Origin: Paludibacter sp. | GTDB lineage: Bacteria; Bacteroidota; Bacteroidia; Bacteroidales; Paludibacteraceae | Direction of reading: 5' to 3' | NCBI GenBank assembly: GCA_030655595.1 | Contig: JAUSNQ010000087.1 | Location: 1 to 64,000 of the forward strand | Length of the DNA stretch: 64,000 nucleotides | Shown here: positions 9,342 through 18,289 of the stretch, piece by piece | Numbering within the stretch: the stretch's first letter is position 1 | Layout: each line of letters starts with the position of its first letter | Notes under the pieces: model-generated | Seen by the model: the letters and a program-made list of their open reading frames with translations, nothing else | Database searches by the model: none | Told to the model about the DNA's origin: nothing | Program-made: the position numbers and the translations under genes

Positions 9342-10990
9342 TTCACTGAAATTTTTGACGTGTAATTATAATTATTTGATTGAATATTAACTAAATAGAT
9401 TCCTTGATCCAAACCCGGCATATCGTACGATATAGTTTCTCCGGCATCATAATTTTGACCATCAATAAAAAGTACAGCTTTACCGGTTGTGTCAAAAATC
9501 TTTACGCAGCTATGACCGATCTCAGATGAAGTGATAAATAGCATGCCTTCCTTGTAATATGCTTGAAATTTCAGATCATCCTGAGTGGAAGTTATTGAAG
9601 TATAGTTTTCAAGACCCGGAACAATAAAAGTCTGTGCATTTGCATTGAGTTTGTAATAAAATGCTACGCAGAAATTGTAGAGCGGATAAGGCTTGTCATA
9701 GATTATCCCATCCCCGTCTCTTGGCTCATAAGTCGGACGAAGTGTTGTTTCAGCAGCATCTCTCGGGTAGAAATAAGTATTATCCGGATTTTTTTTATCC
9801 AGATCAATGTAATTATAGAAAGCCGGATAGTCGTCGCTGTCGCGCAAATTCCCGTGACCTGCATTATTAGTGCCGGCATACATGATTTCAATATCTCCCG
9901 TCAAATCAGTTAAAGCGGTTATAATAACGCAATCACCCTCAATTCTTACACCTGTAATGATTTTTTTTGATCCGTTGAGATACAATTCAAAACCGGCGCT
10001 TGTAACTTTATTCACCAGTTGTTCGTCAATTACAAGAGGTAGTTTAGGCACCAAAAACCTGATTTTAACTTCTTTAGGATTACTTGTTCTGGAAATCTCA
10101 ATCGGTTGCAGAGGTTTAAAATCTTCACCCAGTACTTTTGTACGATAGAACACTTTACCTAAAATTTCACCAAACCAGCGATAACCGTTTGAGTCAAGAT
10201 GCCCTCCTCTGTCGGTCACAGGGTAAACCGGCCCGGCGCAAACAACATCCTGATTTTCATTAGATGCTTCCAACTGAGCCATACCAATAGTTAAATAAGT
10301 GCCACGAGTATATTGCACACCTGCCTGATAGGTAATAAACAAAGGTACATCAGTCTGATTATATTTATTCATGATATCTGACTGCATATTTTCTTTCAAC
10401 ACCAACATCAATGATTTATATGTAGCTTTGTCAGAGGTAGGTCTGCTACCGGCAGTCAGACCACTATTTCCTGTTGGCACTGTGTAATTATATTCTCCCT
10501 GCATCCAAACAATAGCCGGACAGTTAATATCACTTGTTATGGAAGATGCATAATGTATCGCATTACTAAAATGGCTGTAACTAATGGGGTTGTAATGTTC
10601 CTTTGAGAGTTCTTCAATCGTTTTTCCTCCAGTTCCGCAAGAGGTTGCAATAAGCTGATATTGTCCGTTTGTTTTTATCTGGATGTGGTTGGCTGCCGCG
10701 ACAATGGGCGATTCTGCATAAATCATGTTTGCCCGGTTCTTTGCCAGTGAAGCTGTTGTTGATGCTACATTTGCAACAAGCGGATTCAGCTGATTTATAA
10801 AGACATTCCCGAAATTTGACCATACCTGTGTCCCGATCATGTAATTACCAGAAACAGCTGTGGTTGATAACGGAGGCCACGATTGGTGACCGGTAGACAA
10901 ACTCTGACCATAGATAATCAGGTGTTCATAACCTTGCACCTGCATCAACAAAAAAGAGACAAAAAACAGGAATAAAATAATTTTCTTCAT
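9338..10990 (-). CDS. Sialate O-acetylesterase-like SGNH esterase with T9SS sorting domain
   Basis: A 550-residue exported esterase. A signal peptide (1-20) precedes an SGNH domain of the sialate O-acetylesterase (SASA) type. The motifs are nucleophile Ser30 in IYGQS, GTGGK (119-123), WMQGEYN (162-168) as the oxyanion and acid region, and Asp260/His264 in VTDRGGH. A beta-sandwich follows. The last 80 or so residues resemble a T9SS C-terminal domain (GKAVLFIDGQ, then GIYLVNI, ending in KISVK). It should act at the cell surface on acylated sugars. The family name does not prove sialic acid as substrate; xylan or other acetylated glycans are equally possible. It is coupled by a 4 bp overlap to the NAGPA-type gene that follows. 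Confidence 0.83.
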   Translation of the reverse strand: MKKIILFLFFVSFLLMQVQGYEHLIIYGQSLSTGHQSWPPLSTTAVSGNYMIGTQVWSNFGNVFINQLNPLVANVASTTASLAKNRANMIYAESPIVAAANHIQIKTNGQYQLIATSCGTGGKTIEELSKEHYNPISYSHFSNAIHYASSITSDINCPAIVWMQGEYNYTVPTGNSGLTAGSRPTSDKATYKSLMLVLKENMQSDIMNKYNQTDVPLFITYQAGVQYTRGTYLTIGMAQLEASNENQDVVCAGPVYPVTDRGGHLDSNGYRWFGEILGKVFYRTKVLGEDFKPLQPIEISRTSNPKEVKIRFLVPKLPLVIDEQLVNKVTSAGFELYLNGSKKIITGVRIEGDCVIITALTDLTGDIEIMYAGTNNAGHGNLRDSDDYPAFYNYIDLDKKNPDNTYFYPRDAAETTLRPTYEPRDGDGIIYDKPYPLYNFCVAFYYKLNANAQTFIVPGLENYTSITSTQDDLKFQAYYKEGMLFITSSEIGHSCVKIFDTTGKAVLFIDGQNYDAGETISYDMPGLDQGIYLVNIQSNNYNYTSKISVK

Positions 10991-11024
10991 GATATCAACT
11001 GATTTTCAAATCAATAAATTCTGA

Positions 11025-11062
11025 TGTGGAGGGTAGTTCAAAATCGCAAGCTACCCGCCACA
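11025..11062 (-). other. Intercistronic hairpin
   Basis: Arms 11025-11036 and 11051-11062 pair over 12 bp with one mismatch around a 14 nt loop. It lies 12 nt after the stop of the beta-helix gene at 11075 and before the esterase start at 10990. No T-run follows on the minus strand, so it is more likely an mRNA stability or processing element than a terminator. Confidence 0.55.
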
Positions 11063-11074
11063 AAAGAAACCTCA

Positions 11075-12769
11075 CTAAAACAATACTTTCGAATTTTGAC
11101 CATTGACATTGACAATATAAACATTGCCCTTTCGCAACTGATTGTCTATGCGTGTAACATCACCTTTTGCAGTTGTATCGAACACACGTTGACCAGTAAT
11201 ATTAAATACAACGACCCGATCACTTGTTTTTGTGTGTACTACGATGCCGTTTTGATCTGCATAAGCTACCGGTTGTTGTTTTTCAGATACCTGTATTGTA
11301 TTCGAAAAAGGACCGTTAGCAATCCATGCACCCATCACCGTACCGGCACGCTGATTACCCAACTGATCGTACATAACAATGTTATCTGGAACGGCAGGTG
11401 TTAATATACCACCCAATGATTGTAATGCCGCAGAAGTCATACCCATCGTAAATGCCGTATTTGTTTCTTCATCAAGTAACAATTTACATGTTTGGGTTGC
11501 TCCTCCATTATTGGCAAGCGCATCCAGCATGGTTGCGGCGATAAACGATTTGTCAGCAACTTCAACAGCATCACCATCGTACATTTTAACTCCTATGGTC
11601 GATTTTTTTGGCGTCAACACACTGGTTGAAGTAACTGCCGCATCGTGATTATTAGCACCCAACGCTGTATTCCCTGAAACAATCGAATTATGAATATTAA
11701 TGGTACATCCTGCTGTGAGCGCAAAAATACCTGCTGTTGAAGGATTCAACAATAAAGATTTGTTGCCTGTAATAGTTGAACTGATTACTTCAAGGGTGTT
11801 TGGCAAAGTAGTAACATTTGATGTATGTAAAGCAATACCGGCACCGTTACCATTACTTTCATTACCATAAATGGTACAATTAACAACCTGAACCTGTGAA
11901 CCATCACGCACGTAGATACCCGAACCATTTCGGGAAGTCGTTGCACTACCTAATCCGGCAACATTTTGTGAAATAGTGGTATTATAAAAATACCCTTTGG
12001 AATTGGTTATAATCTGAATAGCACCTACACCCGAATTTTTGTTTCCAATGATACTGGAATTATTCACACGGAGCGTTGATGATGCGAACCAAAAACTTGC
12101 ACCGTTACCGGCAGTACTCTGACCAACATTATTTTCGACAAGACAATTATTTACGGTTACATCAGCATTTGAAAAAGCATATACTCCCGGGGTATGACTC
12201 CTGGATTTATTGTTGATTATTTTACTATTATTAATTTCGACCACAGCTCCCCCGATAATCATAGCACTACCGTTTATACGAACAAAACTCAAAGCATTGA
12301 TAGTTAGAGTAGCTGCTCCGGATGCAGCCGCATTTCCACCCGTAATCGTCACATTATCGATGCTGATTTTTTTACCTGATGCCGCCGGTGCCGTAACTGC
12401 TACAACATGATAATAAGTTTCATTTCCGTTAAAAATTGTCACATGATCATCCGAAGGATTGTCTCCAGAAATAGGATTTGCAGGGTATCCTCCAATCAGT
12501 GCTACATTAGATTTAATTTCAAATGTTTTATCCTCTTCCAGCGTACCACCTGTAATATAATCGGCAGGTACAAATGTGCCTGCACCAATATGAATTACAT
12601 CATCATCCTGAGCCACAGCGAGTGCTGCGTTTAAGGTCATGGCGTTTGCCCACGATAAACCATCATTGCTTACGAGTCCACTGGTTGTTACATAGTAATC
12701 TACCGCATAAATATTGGACAATAAAATGCTTATGAGAACAACTGCTATTGATAAATTTATTTTTTTCAT
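11075..12769 (-). CDS. Parallel beta-helix surface protein (choice-of-anchor Q type), T9SS cargo
   Basis: A 564-residue protein with a signal peptide (1-22), then a right-handed beta-helix made of repeated Asn-rich turns (NNSKIINNKS, NSSIIGNKNSG). The N-terminal capping motif is DYYVTTSG...GLSWANAMTLNAAL and the end-cap is DQLGNQRAG. A T9SS-like C-terminal domain follows (VVVFNITGQRV to NGQNSKVLF). No polysaccharide lyase active site is evident, so it may bind glycan rather than cut it (inference). It is one of four paralogs in this operon and is closest to the neighbour at 12804. Functions of such beta-helix proteins are poorly known. A lyase role cannot be excluded. Confidence 0.82.
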   Translation of the reverse strand: MKKINLSIAVVLISILLSNIYAVDYYVTTSGLVSNDGLSWANAMTLNAALAVAQDDDVIHIGAGTFVPADYITGGTLEEDKTFEIKSNVALIGGYPANPISGDNPSDDHVTIFNGNETYYHVVAVTAPAASGKKISIDNVTITGGNAAASGAATLTINALSFVRINGSAMIIGGAVVEINNSKIINNKSRSHTPGVYAFSNADVTVNNCLVENNVGQSTAGNGASFWFASSTLRVNNSSIIGNKNSGVGAIQIITNSKGYFYNTTISQNVAGLGSATTSRNGSGIYVRDGSQVQVVNCTIYGNESNGNGAGIALHTSNVTTLPNTLEVISSTITGNKSLLLNPSTAGIFALTAGCTINIHNSIVSGNTALGANNHDAAVTSTSVLTPKKSTIGVKMYDGDAVEVADKSFIAATMLDALANNGGATQTCKLLLDEETNTAFTMGMTSAALQSLGGILTPAVPDNIVMYDQLGNQRAGTVMGAWIANGPFSNTIQVSEKQQPVAYADQNGIVVHTKTSDRVVVFNITGQRVFDTTAKGDVTRIDNQLRKGNVYIVNVNGQNSKVLF

Positions 12770-12803
12770 GATTGTATTTGTTAATGAACTGATAGGTTTT
12801 TTA

Positions 12804-14489
12804 TCAAAATATTACTTTGGAGTTTTTTCCGTCGACATTTACAATAAATATATTTCCTTTTGACAGGTTGCTGATGGAAGTCAGACTACCTACCGGTTTA
12901 ACTGCTGCAATGCGCTGACCGGCAATATTGAATACCGTTATTAGACGAGCATTCTCGCTTTGCACCCAAAGCTTACTATCGCTTACATATACCAATGGTT
13001 TTGAAGCATTGTTTTCTGATACACTTAAAGGGGCAGCATTTGCTGTCCATGCTCCCATGATGTTAGCTGTTCTGCTGTTACCTAGTTGGTCGAAAGCAAC
13101 AATACTTTCAGGAATAGCAGGTGATAAAGCACTTCCAAGTGTAATCAGACTAGCTGTAGTCACACCATAAGTTCTTGCGGGATTGGCGCTATTCTCCAAT
13201 AGCAATTGTACCGTTTCAGTATCACCTCCATTATTGGCCAAGGTATCAAGCATGGTTGCGCGGTCGAAAACAACATCAGCGATAAGACTTCCTGCTCCAT
13301 CAAAAACTTTATCAGCAATGATTGAGTTCTTTGATAATAATGTAGTGCCACTTGTAACTGCAACATCATAATTTGTGCTTCCTTTTGCTGTATTACCGGA
13401 TACAATTGAATTGTGAATATTAACCGCACATCCTGTCGTCAGTGCGAAGATACCAGCAGTTGAATTATCCAGCAGTAATGATTTATTGTTTGCAATGGTT
13501 GTACTTACTACATCGACACTGGTACCAGTAAAGGCTGTAGTTGTATGTAAAGCGATACCAGCTCCATTCCCGTTGCTTTCATTTCCGTAAATAGTGCAGT
13601 TTACTACCTGAACCTGCGAACCATTGCGTATATAAATGCCGGAACCATTTCTGGAAGTCGTAGTGTGATTATATCCTGATACATTATTTGCAATGGTTGA
13701 GTTATAAAAATTGGCTTTTGCATTTGCAATGATTTGAATAGCTCCCACACCTGTATTTTTATTTCCTATAAAGCTGGAATTAAACACATCAATATTAGAA
13801 GCATCAATCCACATACTAGCACCGTTTCCACCTCCTATATTATTTTCAAATACACAATCGTTGATGGTTACTTTTGAATTTGAAAAAGCGAATAAACCCG
13901 GACAATTATGACCAGTATTATCATATATCCTACAATTTTCCAACTTAAGTGCTGCTCCCCCTATGATAATTGCACCTCCACTGGTACGCACATAGCTTAG
14001 TTCGTTGACTATCAGAGCTGTTCCTGTTGTTGCGGGTTTCCCTCCTGTTATACTAATGTTTCTTAACTCAACTTTTTCACCCTCTTCTGCAAGAGCAGTA
14101 ATAGCCACAACGTGATAAGCATTGTAACCTTCTGCTATCTCACCATCAAGTACCGTTTCGTTTTCAGTCGAAGGGATATCACTCACAGTTGGATTTGTGG
14201 GATAACCACCAACAAGGGTGATGTTATTCTTGATTTCAAAAGTCATATCCAAATCATCTGTTCCGCCTGTAATTGAAACAGATGGAGTGTATTTACCCGC
14301 TGCCAGATGGATAATATCACCTGAAACAGATACCGATAGAGCCGCATTAAGCGTTAAAGCATTTTCCCATGATAAACCGTTAGCTTCACCTGAAGCAACC
14401 GGTTTTGCATAATAGTTGGTTTGTGCTACTGAAACGGTAGCTAAAGTCCCAACCAACAAAGCTAAAAGAGTAAAATTTAATCTTTTCAT
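12804..14489 (-). CDS. Parallel beta-helix surface protein, T9SS cargo, paralog of preceding gene
   Basis: A 561-residue paralog of the 11075-12769 product. The two share nearly identical stretches such as NGSQVQVVNCTIYGNESNG and NIHNSIVSGNTA. It has a signal peptide (1-22), the GLSWENALTLNAAL cap, a beta-helix, the DQLGNSR end-cap and a C-terminal sorting domain ending GKNSKVIF. The gap to the next gene is 34 bp, so it is co-transcribed. The pair looks like a tandem duplication that has diverged mostly in the first half. As with its sibling, no catalytic residues can be assigned. Surface glycan binding is the simplest reading. Confidence 0.82.
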   Translation of the reverse strand: MKRLNFTLLALLVGTLATVSVAQTNYYAKPVASGEANGLSWENALTLNAALSVSVSGDIIHLAAGKYTPSVSITGGTDDLDMTFEIKNNITLVGGYPTNPTVSDIPSTENETVLDGEIAEGYNAYHVVAITALAEEGEKVELRNISITGGKPATTGTALIVNELSYVRTSGGAIIIGGAALKLENCRIYDNTGHNCPGLFAFSNSKVTINDCVFENNIGGGNGASMWIDASNIDVFNSSFIGNKNTGVGAIQIIANAKANFYNSTIANNVSGYNHTTTSRNGSGIYIRNGSQVQVVNCTIYGNESNGNGAGIALHTTTAFTGTSVDVVSTTIANNKSLLLDNSTAGIFALTTGCAVNIHNSIVSGNTAKGSTNYDVAVTSGTTLLSKNSIIADKVFDGAGSLIADVVFDRATMLDTLANNGGDTETVQLLLENSANPARTYGVTTASLITLGSALSPAIPESIVAFDQLGNSRTANIMGAWTANAAPLSVSENNASKPLVYVSDSKLWVQSENARLITVFNIAGQRIAAVKPVGSLTSISNLSKGNIFIVNVDGKNSKVIF

Positions 14490-14523
14490 GATGTAATTTT
14501 TTATGTTATTAATAAAAATAGTT

Positions 14524-16728
14524 TTATTTGGATGAAATAATTAATAATCCGTTTGCGACAGCCCTTTCGCCGGCAGCATCCGAAGGCTTGTTTCGTATTT
14601 CAAATCGACCGGAAGTAAAATTCGGCGTATTCCTGATGAAAAAAGTAGTTGAACCTCCACCGTCCAAATTGATTCCACTATACGATCCCAATGCGAGTAA
14701 GCACTTGCTTAACTCTTCGAAAGTCATTCCATTGGAATAGGAATCATTACGTCCATCAACTGCAAGGAAATAAACTTTCTTTTTATCTTTCGAAATACCA
14801 ACACAGGTTCTCGGCTCATATGACATAACGTAAACTTTATGAATAGCGCTGTCTTTTACAAGCCAATACATCCCGCCAACAGCTTCCTGAATATTCTCTT
14901 TTAAGTCAGGGTATGTATATTGATCTCCTACTATTGCCTCTTTATTTTTTGTTATGGCAAAGAATGTCCGGTCCACATCCTGAAACACAGTTTTTATACC
15001 CACACCAGATTTATACAAGATGCTTCTTGGTACTCCTGTCGTCAGATCAAAAAAATCTCCATTTACCCCACCATAGACTTTATGTCCTTGTTGATCTTCA
15101 TAAGTTGCCTGTACAGTCATTTTTTGCCTCATGAATGTATTGCTGTTGTTGGGTGTTGATGCTTCTATACTGATATATGGATTTGTAAGATCAACTTCAA
15201 AAACAAAAAGTTTCATGGCCAGCGAAGAAGTCGAAACGTAACTTATTTCCGTAGCGGTCACGCCCTCTGTGACCTCATAGGTTATGTCCGACAATATTGA
15301 TTCAAACAAATCAGTTCCACTTACCAATTTCTCTCCCAATGGTGTTTGGGGTATGGGGGGCGACAAGGTATTTGTAACACCGATTAATTCATCCGATGAC
15401 ATGCCATGATGGTAAGCAGGATTGTTAGTTCCCAACAGACGGCAGGTTTTGTTATACCCACCATTATCAGCCAGGGTTTCTATCATTGTTTCAGGAACAA
15501 ATACTTCACCCGAAATTTCCTTCCCTGCCTTATCATAAACTTTATCTGTTATGACAGAGTTAAAGACAGAATAATTTGCTTGGTTAAACAATGCAATATC
15601 TTGATTCTCATTGCCAGAGATTACAGAATTATATATATTCAACCGGCAATAACGATCGTCAAGTCTGATTCCCCCACCATCATTAAGCACACCGGCATTG
15701 CGGGTTACAGTCGAACTGATAATATCCAGTCTTGCTGGATTATTTTGCATGTTATTGGTATACAAACTGATTCCTCCCCCACCATTTGTTTCACGTGTTG
15801 TTTTATTACCATAGACTGTACAATTTATCATGACACCGACAGATTTCTCCCGTCCATAATATCCGGCTTTATGTCCTGCAGTATTATGGTTGATGGTCGT
15901 GTTGTACATGTAAGTTTTGGATGCATAAGTAGAGTTAAATGCATATATACCGGCACCTACTCCACCAGTTTCATTGTTAGAGATATTACAGTTGAAAAGC
16001 GAAACTGTTGACGCATCGTTCCATAAACCGCCACCATTAACTACGCCAGTATTATTAGCTATTGTACAGTGATGAAAAGTCACATTAGCTCCAAAAAAAA
16101 CATAAACTCCAGGCGTGTGATAAAGAGATTGATTTTCAATGATATCACAACAATTCAACACGACTGTCGATTTGCCAACTATCATGGCTCCTCCATTGAA
16201 CCGCGGATAACTCAGCCCATTTATCACAACACTTCCAGAACCATTTGCTCCTGCATTTCCTCCGGTGACCGTCAAATTACTAAATTGCACCTTTTTATCT
16301 TTTTCGACAGGAGCAGAAATAGTGATCACGTGAAAAACTTTTGTACCAGCAATCACTCCACTTAGGATAGTCTTGTTATCTTTATCCGCAACATCACCCA
16401 GCTTTGGGTCAACAGGATAACCGCCAATTATGCTGACATTGTGTTTTATTTCAAAAGTTTTGTCCTCATCAAGACTCCCTCCTGTTACATTGTTAACCGG
16501 TGTGTAAGTTCCTGCTGCGAGGTGTATCACATCTCCGCTTTGTATAAGTGATAATGCATTATTGAAAGATGTTGCGGCTGACCAGCTTAAACCATCAGCC
16601 TCTGGAATGCCATTGGTCTTTACATAATAATCACTTGCCGATAAATTCAGCGTTAGTAAGACTGAAAGCAGAAACACCAAATACTTACTATTTCTGTGTT
16701 CTATGTTTTTATGATTCACAATTAGCAT
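14524..16728 (-). CDS. Fusion protein: beta-helix module plus phosphodiester glycosidase (NAGPA) domain
   Basis: A 734-residue two-part protein. After a signal peptide (about 1-32), residues 33-455 form the same beta-helix as the neighbouring paralogs. From about 463 the sequence becomes a complete NAGPA/DUF2233 domain (SGTDLF 470-475, VNGDFF, EPRTCVG, VDGRND, NLDGGGSTT). The junction lies in SPPIPQTPLGEKLV: the beta-helix loses its DQLG end-cap and the NAGPA part begins just where the mature form of the separate 20148-21071 protein begins. There is no T9SS domain and no lipobox, so the location is periplasmic or unclear. It probably combines glycan binding with cleavage of a sugar-phosphate diester. 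Confidence 0.87.
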   Translation of the reverse strand: MLIVNHKNIEHRNSKYLVFLLSVLLTLNLSASDYYVKTNGIPEADGLSWSAATSFNNALSLIQSGDVIHLAAGTYTPVNNVTGGSLDEDKTFEIKHNVSIIGGYPVDPKLGDVADKDNKTILSGVIAGTKVFHVITISAPVEKDKKVQFSNLTVTGGNAGANGSGSVVINGLSYPRFNGGAMIVGKSTVVLNCCDIIENQSLYHTPGVYVFFGANVTFHHCTIANNTGVVNGGGLWNDASTVSLFNCNISNNETGGVGAGIYAFNSTYASKTYMYNTTINHNTAGHKAGYYGREKSVGVMINCTVYGNKTTRETNGGGGISLYTNNMQNNPARLDIISSTVTRNAGVLNDGGGIRLDDRYCRLNIYNSVISGNENQDIALFNQANYSVFNSVITDKVYDKAGKEISGEVFVPETMIETLADNGGYNKTCRLLGTNNPAYHHGMSSDELIGVTNTLSPPIPQTPLGEKLVSGTDLFESILSDITYEVTEGVTATEISYVSTSSLAMKLFVFEVDLTNPYISIEASTPNNSNTFMRQKMTVQATYEDQQGHKVYGGVNGDFFDLTTGVPRSILYKSGVGIKTVFQDVDRTFFAITKNKEAIVGDQYTYPDLKENIQEAVGGMYWLVKDSAIHKVYVMSYEPRTCVGISKDKKKVYFLAVDGRNDSYSNGMTFEELSKCLLALGSYSGINLDGGGSTTFFIRNTPNFTSGRFEIRNKPSDAAGERAVANGLLIISSK

Positions 16729-16815
16729 TACTTAAAAAATTTGTATTTTAAACAATTTTGCATATCTGAATTCGTTGAATTTAAATGTAATTAATCGATC
16801 AGCAACTAAAAAGAG

Positions 16816-18225
16816 CTATTTCAATCTGCAAATCTTCTCTAATTTTTTCGGAATGTCTGTGTTCTCCATCATTCCTGTAAATTCATCAGCACCAGCTCCT
16901 ATGGCAAAAACCGGGACAGCGGCACCCGAATGATTATTTGTTGTCCAACCTAAATTAGCGTGTTTGTTTATGATCTCGACTGCAAGCTTTGCGAGTGGTT
17001 CGTCGACCGAATAGGAAGTTTTAATCTTCTTACTGGTTTTGGTTACAAAAGTATCTTCGTACGATGTTTTCAGTTTAACCTCATCACCTTTGGATATAGG
17101 TATTTCATTCCAGAAACCCATTTGTTCTTTCAGTAGTTCAATTACATGATTCCATGAAACACCTGCGGGATATTCTACATGCAGTTCATTAATTAACCCT
17201 GATAGTTTTCCCAGTGAAGCTTTCTGATTTGAGAGAACTTGCAGATTTAACACTGTTCCTTCGATTCCAAGAGCAAGTCCACCGGTCTCGTGATCAGATG
17301 TTAGCAGTATCAAGGTTTCTTTTGGATGCTTTAAATAGAAATCATAAGCCAAACGAATGCTTTTTTCCATATCAATTAATTCGGTAATAGCAGCAGCTCC
17401 ATCGTTTGGATGAGAAGCATGATCGATTCGTCCACCCTCAACAACCAGCATGAAACGACGGGCTTTATTGTTTTTGAAGTAATCAATAGCAGTTGAAGTC
17501 AGTTGTTCCAGTGTCAGGTCTTCGGGAGTTCTGTCGATTGCATAAGGAAGCGCAGTTCCCGGATAATCCCGTTTAGAAATAAGAACTACAGGTTGATCAT
17601 ATTTGATTTCGTTGATATATTGACTAAAACCTTTATATACAACGTAACCAGCTGCAGCAAAATACGTTAACAGATGTGGATCATGCTGATTTTGCGGGTT
17701 AGTGTACGATTTAAACCCTGCTCCACCGAGAAAATTGATAGAAGAATTTGCTGCTTGCTTTCCTATCTCATAATACATATTCCGGTTTTCGGCATGAGCG
17801 TAAAAAGAAGATGGAGTAGCATCATCCACGCTGGTAGAAGTTACGATACCTGTCATCCAATTGTTTTTCTTTGCTTTGTGTACAACTGAAAATACAGGTT
17901 CATTTTTCGCGTTTAATCCTACAGACCTGTTATTTGCTTTATGACCGCTAGCCAAAGCAGTTCCTCCGGCTGACGAATCAGTAATATAGTGCGTGGCAGA
18001 ACGTGTATTCACTATTCCTGTAACAGGAAAATGCGTAAACACGAGTTTGTCAGACAAATCGGATATGTCATCAGATTGATAAAATGAAGTCGCTGTAATA
18101 TGATTAAATCCCATACCATCTCCGATGAAATAAAAAACATACTTAGGAGTTTTACCTGAAGCTATAAAACTCAGGAGCAAAATCAAAAAAACAAAGCAAC
18201 TATTTCTAAAATTCATGTATAACAA
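16816..18225 (-). CDS. Alkaline phosphatase (PhoA superfamily), exported
   Basis: A 469-residue metal-dependent phosphomonoesterase that releases inorganic phosphate. A signal peptide covers about 1-24; Met4 is an alternative start. Metal and catalytic residues are visible: Asp36 in FIGDGMGF, the phosphorylated Ser84 in TDSSAGGTA, Glu263 and Asp268/His269 in VVEGGRIDHASH, Asp311/His312 in SDHETGG, and His432 in NNHSGAAVPV. Length matches the family. It lies between the beta-helix gene and the fusion gene. This fits a pathway in which sugar phosphates released by the NAGPA-type enzymes are dephosphorylated in the periplasm. The operon position suggests glycan-linked rather than general phosphate supply (inference). 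Confidence 0.93.
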   Translation of the reverse strand: MLYMNFRNSCFVFLILLLSFIASGKTPKYVFYFIGDGMGFNHITATSFYQSDDISDLSDKLVFTHFPVTGIVNTRSATHYITDSSAGGTALASGHKANNRSVGLNAKNEPVFSVVHKAKKNNWMTGIVTSTSVDDATPSSFYAHAENRNMYYEIGKQAANSSINFLGGAGFKSYTNPQNQHDPHLLTYFAAAGYVVYKGFSQYINEIKYDQPVVLISKRDYPGTALPYAIDRTPEDLTLEQLTSTAIDYFKNNKARRFMLVVEGGRIDHASHPNDGAAAITELIDMEKSIRLAYDFYLKHPKETLILLTSDHETGGLALGIEGTVLNLQVLSNQKASLGKLSGLINELHVEYPAGVSWNHVIELLKEQMGFWNEIPISKGDEVKLKTSYEDTFVTKTSKKIKTSYSVDEPLAKLAVEIINKHANLGWTTNNHSGAAVPVFAIGAGADEFTGMMENTDIPKKLEKICRLK

Positions 18226-18238
18226 GCTTAAAAAGTTG

Positions 18239-18281
18239 TTTGTAGTGTGCCGGAAAAATCAAAATCCCGGCGCACTACAAA
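18239..18281 (-). other. Strong intercistronic hairpin
   Basis: Arms 18239-18253 and 18267-18281 pair over 15 bp (14 Watson-Crick, one G-U) around a 13 nt loop. It starts 8 nt after the stop of the BACON beta-helix gene and ends 13 nt before the phosphatase start. On the minus strand a short T5 follows four bases later, so it could be a weak terminator. A stabilising or processing element is equally possible. Confidence 0.65.
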
Positions 18282-18289
18282 TGATTTAA

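Noticed and set aside
15406..16011. 201-residue plus-strand open frame opposite the fusion gene
   Set aside because: It runs antisense through the beta-helix coding region, has no recognisable domain, and arises from the repeated Asn-rich codons of the real gene.
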